Shown here: positions 16,412 to 22,156 of the stretch, piece by piece | Numbering within the stretch: position 1 is the first letter of the stretch | Layout: each line of letters opens with the position of its first letter | IMG/VR virus record: IMGVR_UViG_3300047678_000011 | Span: 1-22,156 of that record | Length of the DNA stretch: 22,156 nt | DNA from: a virus | Strand: one strand, 5' to 3' | The notes under the pieces: generated by a model | Told to the model about the DNA's origin: nothing | The model's database searches: none | Seen by the model: only the letters and a program-made list of their open reading frames with translations | Translations under genes and position numbers: made by a program

Positions 16412-17425
16412 TTAAGCGCCAGTCGCGCTCAGATTGTACAGACGACCCGAACACTCGCCGTTCAGATGAGCCAGCGTCAGCTCAGTGGACAGCAGGGTCC
16501 GACGGTTAAGACCGACCTTGGCGAGGTTCTCGCTCATGATCGGCTGCAAGGTGGGAACCCACCACGCATCCATCTGCAACAGGTACACGTCGTAGCTGGA
16601 CTTTGCAGCACCAGCGGCGGTCATGTACTTGTTGATCTGCACGGAGAGCGTGCCGAACGGATCGCGGTAGAGTTCCACGACGTTCACGATCTCAGTCCCA
16701 CCAGCCACATCGCGGCCACGCACACTGGTAAACGGCGTAGCGCCGCCCACCCGGTAAGCGAAGTCCGCAACGATCATCGAGTGAGCAGGACTGACCATCA
16801 GCACGTTCGGCTCGCCGCCCAGCGCATAGACGGTCTTGTGCAGCGTCAGGATGTCGGCTTCCGTGAGTGGCGCTGCCGTACCGGCGGAAAGCCGGGCGGT
16901 CGAGGCAATCAGGCCGTCCACCGAGGTCAACTGCCGGGCCGTGGTGGAGTTACCCGCCGTGCCAGCCTGACCCAGCAGGAAGGCGTACTCAATATCGCGC
17001 TTGAGCTCCAGGCCCTTCTTCATCACCTGATAGTCGTGGTCGTTCGCCCGACCGTAAACCTCGGTGTTGTCCACCGTGCTGGAGGTCTGCGCCGTTTCCG
17101 CGAAAATCTGCGTGTAGTTACTCTTGTCGGTCGTCAGACCGGCCACACCGGCACTCGGGCCAAGCGTCGCGGTCAGCGACCCCGTGCCAGGCGCGCCTGC
17201 GGTGACGGTGACGGCATCGACACCCTCAACCTGCCGATTGACAGCGGGAGCGCGCAGTGCGTCTTCCTGCCAATGCACGATCTTCTGGTGGCACGACTCA
17301 CTCCGAAACGCGGAGTAAAGCGGGGTGTCTTCCGGGCTGATGAGTCCGATAAGTTCGGACACATCCTCTTTCTGAATGACGGCCTGATAGCTCTGGAGAG
17401 CGCCAGTACCTGGTGAATATGGCAT
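16412..17425 (-). CDS. Major capsid protein, SU10/DUF5309-like
   Basis: The main shell protein, HK97 fold expected, 337 residues. The N-terminal region contains DVSELIGLISPEDTPLYSAF, followed by HWQEDALRAP, a strongly EG-D-containing loop and NYTQIFAETAQTSSTVDNTE. This order (I-x-x-I-S-P-x-D-T-P, then W-x-x-D-L, then N-Y-T-Q-I-F) is the pattern I associate with SU10-type capsid proteins. The segment GLELKRDIEYAFLLGQ matches the spine-helix position. The ATG at 17425 follows the scaffold stop by 19 bases and has AAGGA and GAGG just upstream. P22 coat (430 residues) is a different capsid family, so the P22-like order here is combined with a different coat lineage. A 477-residue antisense frame covers this gene and is taken as a shadow. 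Confidence 0.9.
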   Translation of the reverse strand: MPYSPGTGALQSYQAVIQKEDVSELIGLISPEDTPLYSAFRSESCHQKIVHWQEDALRAPAVNRQVEGVDAVTVTAGAPGTGSLTATLGPSAGVAGLTTDKSNYTQIFAETAQTSSTVDNTEVYGRANDHDYQVMKKGLELKRDIEYAFLLGQAGTAGNSTTARQLTSVDGLIASTARLSAGTAAPLTEADILTLHKTVYALGGEPNVLMVSPAHSMIVADFAYRVGGATPFTSVRGRDVAGGTEIVNVVELYRDPFGTLSVQINKYMTAAGAAKSSYDVYLLQMDAWWVPTLQPIMSENLAKVGLNRRTLLSTELTLAHLNGECSGRLYNLSATGA

Positions 17426-17444
17426 TGTCCTCGTTCCTTACTGG

Positions 17445-18455
17445 TTAACGAGGGCGGTCGGTGCCTCTTCGGCTGGCGAGGATCTGGGCTGCAAGCCGGG
17501 TCTGCTCCTGCTTGGAACCTGCGTTCCGCAACTGGCTGACCATACTGCTGTCCTTCTGCTTCGCCACCGTGGGTTGCGCCGTCGCCCCTCGGGTTGATTT
17601 GAGCGTCTTGCCCGGACTCGCCTGCACGACTTTCTTCGTGCCGACCTTCTGAGCCTCGTCAAACGCACGCGCCTTGCGAAGCGTGAGGAACGCCTGAGCG
17701 CTGTCCCACTGGGCAACCTCGTTCCGGTTCCAGCCGATTGAAGCGGCGTAGTCGATCAGGGAGTGGTACTCCCCCTCCGACCAGCCACCCGGATACACCC
17801 TGGTCAGAGTGGCGACAGCCTCGGTTACCCGTGCCGCCTTCTCTGCCTTGCGTACCCGCTCGACCTCACCCAGAAACCCCTGCTCTTGGGCCTGCTGGGC
17901 TTGATACCGCTGCTGCGCCTGCTGTAGGCGTAACTGCGACTTCTGGAAAGCTACGGGGTCTTTTTCGAGCAAGTCGGCCCAGTCGATACTCTGGAGTCTC
18001 TGAAGCTCCGCCACAGCGGCCTGCTTCAACGCCCCCAGGTGGTATGACAGGGTTTCCGTCGCCTGCTCGAAACTCTTCCTCTGCTCCGATAGTGCCTGCG
18101 TCTTCTGGGTGTAGTCAGCCTCCCGCAACAGACCTCGGGTCAGTTCCTTTACCGGTAGCTCGGTGCCATCCGGCAACCTGACCACCTGATCTTCACTGAG
18201 CGCCAATGGCCCCGATTCAGTTTCTTCGGTGTCTCCGGTTTGCTCTTGCGAGTCCGAATCCAACGCCTCAACGTCGTCGGCTGGGCTGTCTACCGCCTCG
18301 GTCAATACCCCTTCGGGCTCTGACTCCGGCCTTACGCTCGCCTCGTCCTGGGGTGATCGTTGCGATTCCCGGCGCTTGGCGAACAACTCCGCAGCTTGCT
18401 GCGTATTGAGACTCGACTTCCCGAGGGAGTGGTCGAGGGGGGTTGCGACTTCCAT
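17445..18455 (-). CDS. Capsid scaffolding protein
   Basis: This protein directs prohead assembly and then leaves or is degraded. The start is ATG at 18455, with AGGAG six bases upstream, the best ribosome site in the window. A longer frame reaching 18695 is rejected because its extra 80 residues are Arg/Thr/Pro-rich shadow sequence overlapping the previous gene. The product has 336 residues (P22 gp8 has 303). Residues 33-85 are acidic and low-complexity. Residues 91-125 hold a typical scaffold-family segment, VVRLPDGTELPVKELTRGLL followed by READYTQKTQ. Residues 120-215 are Gln/Glu/Lys-rich coiled coil, and residues 270-336 are basic, fitting coat binding by the C-terminus. It sits directly before the coat gene, as expected. 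Confidence 0.88.
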   Translation of the reverse strand: MEVATPLDHSLGKSSLNTQQAAELFAKRRESQRSPQDEASVRPESEPEGVLTEAVDSPADDVEALDSDSQEQTGDTEETESGPLALSEDQVVRLPDGTELPVKELTRGLLREADYTQKTQALSEQRKSFEQATETLSYHLGALKQAAVAELQRLQSIDWADLLEKDPVAFQKSQLRLQQAQQRYQAQQAQEQGFLGEVERVRKAEKAARVTEAVATLTRVYPGGWSEGEYHSLIDYAASIGWNRNEVAQWDSAQAFLTLRKARAFDEAQKVGTKKVVQASPGKTLKSTRGATAQPTVAKQKDSSMVSQLRNAGSKQEQTRLAAQILASRRGTDRPR

Positions 18456-18502
18456 GTCGCTCCTTCCATCCTTGGTGGGGCTAGTGTTCACCGCCCGAAA
18501 CA

Positions 18503-18518
18503 CTGTTTCAACCGGATT
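18503..18518 (-). promoter_or_regulatory. 16-base repeated intergenic element, copy 1 (upstream of scaffold)
   Basis: AATCCGGTTGAAACAG begins two bases after the TAA of the 105-residue gene and lies 47 bases before the scaffold start. A copy with one mismatch sits in the only other gap above 20 bases, at 12662-12677. Read as a sigma-70 promoter, TTGAAA (18511-18506) would be the -35 box and AACACT (18488-18483) the -10 at 17-base spacing; the -10 match is poor. A small hairpin GAAAC-AGT-GTTTC overlaps the 3' end. The repetition and placement are seen directly; promoter function is inference. Confidence 0.5.
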
Positions 18519-18519
18519 C

Positions 18520-18837
18520 TTACGCCTGCCGGTCCTTCTCCAGGTTGTACGCCGCGATGGCCCCGGCCATCTCCCTGACCATCTGCTGGAGGGAGTACGC
18601 CCGCATATACGCCTGCTCCCGAGCCGCCGTGTCTTCGGGGCGCGACTCCAGTATCTGGTCGGCGTAGGTCTGGAGTAGCTTCTGGTACGCCGCAATTGCC
18701 GCCGCCGAGTTCAGGAACTCGTAGGCATTAGCCGCGTCGTCCCCTAACTTTGAGAGTCTCTCGGCTGGACTCAGCTTCGGCGGACTGGTCTGGTAGGGTC
18801 GCCGCAGCCACTGCGGGTACAGGGTTTGCAAGTTCAT
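18520..18837 (-). CDS. Small helical protein of unknown function between portal and scaffold
   Basis: A 105-residue, mostly helical protein with an Ala/Tyr/Leu-rich core (for example NSAAAIAAYQKLLQTYADQI). The ATG at 18837 has AAGG 8 bases upstream. The N-terminal 36 codons overlap the end of the preceding gene. The non-overlapping remainder has no competing minus-strand frame and its amino-acid pattern is protein-like, so the gene is credible. The family is not recognised. Its stop is directly followed by a 64-base gap carrying the 16-base repeated element, so it is the last gene of the terminase-portal group. A head-completion or assembly role is possible from context alone. Confidence 0.72.
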   Translation of the reverse strand: MNLQTLYPQWLRRPYQTSPPKLSPAERLSKLGDDAANAYEFLNSAAAIAAYQKLLQTYADQILESRPEDTAAREQAYMRAYSLQQMVREMAGAIAAYNLEKDRQA

Positions 18838-18958
18838 CTATGGCCTTCAGTTTCGCCAGTGCCTGAGCATTGGGTGAGGGTCTACGCATCTTCTCGATCA
18901 TCTCGTCGCGGCGCTCGCGTTGTCGGCGCGGCCACCAGTCTCGGAACTCTTCCGTCAT
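18728..18958 (-). CDS. Small Arg-rich protein of unknown function
   Basis: A 76-residue protein starts with ATG three bases after the portal stop. GGAG lies 8 bases upstream of the ATG and itself overlaps the portal end, so translation is probably coupled to the portal. The N-terminal 28 residues are strongly charged (EEFRDWWPRRQRERRDEMIE) and probably helical. The C-terminal part is Ala- and Pro-rich and ends in a basic tail. No family is recognised. The last 110 bases overlap the next gene in a different frame, so one of the two genes may use a shorter product, or the region may truly code twice. Position between portal and scaffold suggests a head-assembly role, which is inference only. 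Confidence 0.6.
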   Translation of the reverse strand: MTEEFRDWWPRRQRERRDEMIEKMRRPSPNAQALAKLKAIDELANPVPAVAAATLPDQSAEAESSRETLKVRGRRG

Positions 18959-18961
18959 GGG

Positions 18962-21046
18962 TTACTCCGTTATTGCCACGGGGCGGTTCTGGTCCCGCTC
19001 CAGTCGAAACTCAGCTTCCGCCTTGGCCCAGTCGAGGGTCAGGTTGGCGTTCTTGAAACGCACATCATCAGCCGCCTTCTCAGCGTCAAGATCCAGCTTC
19101 TCCTTGCCGAGTTGGAGGGTGCCGTCTACCTGCTGCTTCTGGATCTGGATCTGCGCCAGCGTGACCGCCTCGGCCTTGGCCTTGGCCTCCGCCTCCTGAG
19201 CCATAGCCTGCTGCGCCTGCATCCCGAGCCGCTGCTTAACCTGCGGGTCGTTCGGGTTGGCGAGGAACGGCGCCGAGTACCCGGCCAGATCGAACAGCGC
19301 GGCGTAGACGCCATAGCGCTCAACAGGGCCGTAGAGCGGCTTCACGGCCTCGTCCAGGCTCATCAGGTTGTGAATGGCAATCAGCGATCCCGCCCGGCGG
19401 GCGATCTCCTCGTCTGTTAGAGCCACGGCCACGGTCATCCCCGCCCGATACCCCATCTGCTGGGGGCCGAGCATCCGGACCTTGCCCTTCTTCGCCATCT
19501 CGATGACATGGCCAGACTCAAAGCCGATGCGGTAAATGTCGTCAAACAGCGGCTTCAGGACGATTTCCGCAAAGCTCCGCGCCATCTCCAGCACCCGTTC
19601 ATTGCTGGCGTTGGTCAGGTTGGCGATCATGTCCTCGGAGTTCTGGTTGCTGATCGCGTCGCCGTTCAGTCCCTGGGAGAGTCGGGACAGACCCGTCCGC
19701 TGCTCCTTCTCCTGCTTGACCATCTCGTAGACACTGAACGTCGCCGTGTTCACCTGCGGCTGCGGGGGCACGCTGACCGCATTGGGGTCGCTGGAGTCAA
19801 TGACCAGTCCAGGAGGGTTGTTAATCAGATCCTGCGGATTCTTGATGACGCCCCCGGACAGGTTGGCGATCTTCGTCGGGTTGTTGGCCCTGAATATCGT
19901 GTCAATCGCACCCCGGATGATGTTGGAGTTGGTGCGCTGAATGTCCGTGGTCACATCGGCAATGCTCATGCCGATGCCCTTGTGCGACAGCAGGAATGGC
20001 GACCACGACCTGTATGGCTTCTCCGCCACGCGCTCCTTGTGCAGCAGCGTGCTGCCCGCCCGGATGAACTGCCACATCTCCGGCTCGCCATCGTCGTCCA
20101 TGTCCACCATGCGGTAGTGCTCGTAGGTGGTAATCAGGCGGGATTCCCCCTCCTTGCGTCCGATCCGGTTGATCGAATCATCCACCGAGAAGCGCGAGGC
20201 CCGCTGCGTGTCCCGGTTGACCGCATCGCCCCCCTGCAACTTGTCCACCACGATGGGATCGAAACCGTAGGCGATCAGTTCGCCACGGGAGTAGTCGTGC
20301 CGCTCCCAGCAGGACCGCGCCTCATCCAGGCTGCGGGCGTTGGCCTCAAAGCCGAAGTCCTCCGGCGGGATGACATCGACCCGGATCATGGGCCTCTGCT
20401 CGACCCGGTACAGGACGCCAGACACCACCCGGCGCTGTCGAGGCGTTGGACCGTAGGGCGTCGGGATGATCTCCGTGATGATCTTGTCGTCGGTGAGTTC
20501 GGCGATCTCCACGTCCTCCCTCGATGCCACCTGGGTCAGTTGCTCGTAGGGAACGTCGGTGAAGGTCTCGGGGATACGCTCGGTCTTGACCTCGTGCCAA
20601 CGCTTGAAGATGCACACCTTGGTCAGCAGGGCGTCGTGAAAGGCCCACGACAGGTTCCGATAGCCGGGGTTCTCCCGGTAAAACACCGCCTTGACGTAAT
20701 CCGTGGCGAGTTCAGCGGCCTCCGCATCGCCATCGGCTTCGGCGTCGAAGTACACGGGATTACGGGTGCTGCTGAACGTCCGCAGCATCTTGGCCTTGAT
20801 GCCCTCCACCGCGTCGAGTACGTCCCGGCTGCGATGCTCTGAGGACACCCCGTCGAGAGGATTGGGAAAGACCCCGTAATACGCCGCGTAGGCATCCGCC
20901 CGCTGGGTCTCCATCAGCGAGGCGACATCCCCGGACGAACTGGTAACGTCGTCCTGCAACATCCTGACAATCTGGGCGTCGTCATACCGATAATCCGGCG
21001 CCTCGGTCCCCAGTTCCTGCTCCATCACTTGCACTGCCACGGCCAC
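18962..21046 (-). CDS. Portal protein, P22-like
   Basis: The portal forms the dodecameric ring at the capsid vertex through which DNA enters and leaves. The start chosen is GTG at 21046, one base after the terminase stop, because GGAG sits 8 bases upstream; an in-frame ATG at 21025 has no comparable site. This gives 694 residues, close to P22 gp1 (725). The N-terminal half contains conserved-looking segments such as DVLDAVEGIKAKMLRTFSS and RVDVIPPEDFGFEANARS. The middle holds the stem-like stretch TGLSRLSQGLNGDAI. The C-terminal about 100 residues are rich in Ala, Glu, Lys and Gln and look like a long helix or coiled coil, as in the barrel of P22-type portals. A long antisense frame opposite this gene is considered a shadow. 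The function is secure from sequence character plus position between terminase and scaffold. Confidence 0.92.
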   Translation of the reverse strand: MAVAVQVMEQELGTEAPDYRYDDAQIVRMLQDDVTSSSGDVASLMETQRADAYAAYYGVFPNPLDGVSSEHRSRDVLDAVEGIKAKMLRTFSSTRNPVYFDAEADGDAEAAELATDYVKAVFYRENPGYRNLSWAFHDALLTKVCIFKRWHEVKTERIPETFTDVPYEQLTQVASREDVEIAELTDDKIITEIIPTPYGPTPRQRRVVSGVLYRVEQRPMIRVDVIPPEDFGFEANARSLDEARSCWERHDYSRGELIAYGFDPIVVDKLQGGDAVNRDTQRASRFSVDDSINRIGRKEGESRLITTYEHYRMVDMDDDGEPEMWQFIRAGSTLLHKERVAEKPYRSWSPFLLSHKGIGMSIADVTTDIQRTNSNIIRGAIDTIFRANNPTKIANLSGGVIKNPQDLINNPPGLVIDSSDPNAVSVPPQPQVNTATFSVYEMVKQEKEQRTGLSRLSQGLNGDAISNQNSEDMIANLTNASNERVLEMARSFAEIVLKPLFDDIYRIGFESGHVIEMAKKGKVRMLGPQQMGYRAGMTVAVALTDEEIARRAGSLIAIHNLMSLDEAVKPLYGPVERYGVYAALFDLAGYSAPFLANPNDPQVKQRLGMQAQQAMAQEAEAKAKAEAVTLAQIQIQKQQVDGTLQLGKEKLDLDAEKAADDVRFKNANLTLDWAKAEAEFRLERDQNRPVAITE

Positions 21047-21047
21047 G

Positions 21048-22156
21048 TTAGAGTCTCCACTTCGGGGCCAGCGGCTGGCCTTGATTGAACGTCGGCGGGG
21101 GCACAAGCACCCCGAATTTCTGAATGGTCTGGTGGCCGTAACGCACAGCCGCCATCACGTCGTCATCGACCTTGACGAGCTTGCCGTCCTTGCGGTGGTA
21201 CTTGCGCAGCTCGTCGAAGAACTCGGGGCAGGTGCTGAACACCTTGAACCGGCCCGTCCTCATGCGTTCGTACATCGCCATCAGGCCGGGTTCCACGAAC
21301 CTTGAACCGTCAGGATTCTCAAAGTCAGCGGTGTTCCTCACCCCAGCGGCTTCATACAACGCCCTCACGGTCTGTCCTGATCCCTTCTCCCGGCTGTCAG
21401 CGTCGGGCGGGAACACACAGGGGGCGTGCGGCCACTGGCTATTCGCCACGGCAGCATGAGCGGCCACAATCTCGTCCTTCTGCCGGTACGTCCGCGTGAC
21501 GTAGATCACGTCCTGCTCGGCGTCCCAAGCGAGCCACGCAATGGCCGTGGGATGGTCAATGCCGATGTCGATGGCCCGAATGATCCGATACCAGGGGCGA
21601 GACTCCAAGGGGAACGGGTCGCACTTGATGCGGTCTTCATCGATTGGAAAGACCAGGCCTGTGCCGAAGTAGGGCTTGCCCTCGGAGCGCATGGCCCGTT
21701 CGTGCGGGGGGACGGAGGCGAGGATGCGCTCCTGTAGCTCGAGGGTCAGGTGGGGGCAGTCCCGCCAAGCGATGGGGCCGATGAGCGACTGGTGCGCGCC
21801 CCTCGACTCCATGAACTGCTGCACAAGGCCTGTCATGCCCATCTCGGGAGTCATGGTGTAGGTCAGCAGGCCCCCCTGTCCTCTACGCCCGTTCATCGTC
21901 CGCACGACCAACTGGCCCACGATGTCATCCGGCGGCTGCTCGTCAACGTGGATCAGGTCCACCACCGACCCGGCGAACGGTAGGGAGTCCGATCCCGTGC
22001 GGGCCTGTGAGTACGCCCTGAGACTGACCGTCGAGACCCCGCCCGACCTGTGCTTGACGGTGACATCTCGTGCCAGTCCGGGCACCTGGGAGCGGGTAAT
22101 GCCCCGCACCTCGTCGGGGTGTATCCAGCCCCCCGTAACCGTGCCGTCGTCCTTCA
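21048..22156 (-). CDS. Terminase large subunit, C-terminal part (5' end outside window)
   Basis: This is the DNA-packaging motor ATPase and nuclease that loads the genome into the prohead through the portal. The frame stays open to the window edge, so the N-terminus and Walker A are not visible; 368 residues are seen. Counting from the first visible residue, a Walker B-like segment VDLIHVDE lies at about 65-72 and a coupling motif TYTMTP at about 98-103. A nuclease-like block follows, with AIDIGIDHPTA near 195, an aspartate in PPDADSR near 251 and KVDDDVMAAVRYG near 328-340. The acidic residues fit the RNase H-like metal site of terminases. A GTG at 22109 is internal rather than a start, because clearly homologous coding lies upstream of it. 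The gene ends in TAA one base before the portal start. The family call is from motifs and position. Confidence 0.9.
   Translation of the reverse strand, partial: KDDGTVTGGWIHPDEVRGITRSQVPGLARDVTVKHRSGGVSTVSLRAYSQARTGSDSLPFAGSVVDLIHVDEQPPDDIVGQLVVRTMNGRRGQGGLLTYTMTPEMGMTGLVQQFMESRGAHQSLIGPIAWRDCPHLTLELQERILASVPPHERAMRSEGKPYFGTGLVFPIDEDRIKCDPFPLESRPWYRIIRAIDIGIDHPTAIAWLAWDAEQDVIYVTRTYRQKDEIVAAHAAVANSQWPHAPCVFPPDADSREKGSGQTVRALYEAAGVRNTADFENPDGSRFVEPGLMAMYERMRTGRFKVFSTCPEFFDELRKYHRKDGKLVKVDDDVMAAVRYGHQTIQKFGVLVPPPTFNQGQPLAPKWRL

Noticed and set aside
15983-17416. A 477-residue plus-strand frame opposite the capsid and the 138-residue gene
   Set aside because: It covers well-supported minus-strand genes, has His/Arg/Val-rich composition typical of antisense shadows in G+C-rich DNA, and no ribosome site fits.
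18481-18510. Rho-independent terminator or riboswitch in the 64-base gap
   Set aside because: GAAAC-AGT-GTTTC and GTGTTTC/GAACAC could form competing small hairpins, but stems are short and no U-run follows; not enough to call.
18456-18695. N-terminal extension of the scaffold frame up to 18695
   Set aside because: The extra residues are Arg/Ser/Pro/Trp-rich shadow of the 105-residue gene; the ATG at 18455 has an excellent ribosome site.
19508-20842. A 444-residue plus-strand frame opposite the portal gene
   Set aside because: Same reasons: exact antisense of a strong portal gene, low-complexity Arg/Leu/Val/His composition, no family pattern.
1-22156. CRISPR arrays, tRNA genes, insertion sequences, attachment sites, lysis genes
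   Set aside because: No regularly spaced repeats, no cloverleaf sequence, no transposase or integrase, and no holin or endolysin pattern was found on either strand by eye.

Overview
The window is a block of late structural genes from a tailed, short-tailed (podovirus-like) dsDNA bacteriophage. Twenty-three genes, two of them cut by the window edges, are packed on the minus strand, so the block reads from right to left. The longest gap between genes is 64 bases. Gene order follows phage P22 closely: large terminase, portal, scaffold, coat, gp4-like adaptor, gp10-like tail nozzle, three ejection-type proteins of graded size, then spikes. There is no tape-measure gene and no sheath or baseplate gene, which supports a short tail. 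Base composition is G+C-rich and GTG starts are frequent. A host among G+C-rich Gram-negative bacteria fits, but this is inference. The window does not show whether the phage is temperate or lytic.

Head region (about 22156 to 15300): the C-terminal part of the large terminase, the portal, two small overlapping genes of unknown role, scaffold, an SU10-like major capsid protein, a 138-residue unknown and the head-tail adaptor. Connector and ejection region (15311 to 8705): a tail-collar-domain protein, the probable nozzle, an 88-residue tail protein, and ejection candidates of 296, 411 and 604 residues that match P22 gp7, gp20 and gp16 in order and roughly in size.

Receptor-recognition region (8694 to 1): a 103-residue small structural protein, a 57-residue glycine-tract protein, a 149-residue beta-rich tail protein, a beta-helix tailspike, a 1119-residue multidomain adhesin with fibronectin-like, carbohydrate-binding-like and lyase-like parts, a 65-residue CxC protein, a beta-propeller protein, a 54-residue repeat protein, and a further tail protein that runs off the left edge. 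Two of these genes (57 and 54 residues) are very short and easily missed. Both are supported by tight translational coupling to their neighbours.

Almost every junction is coupled (ATGA, GTGA, TGATG, or TAA directly followed by GTG). Only two gaps exceed 20 bases, upstream of the scaffold and upstream of the first ejection gene. Both begin with nearly the same 16-base element, directly after the preceding stop codon. This is the best candidate for an undescribed control site here. I found no lysis genes, integrase, reverse transcriptase, CRISPR array, tRNA or insertion sequence.
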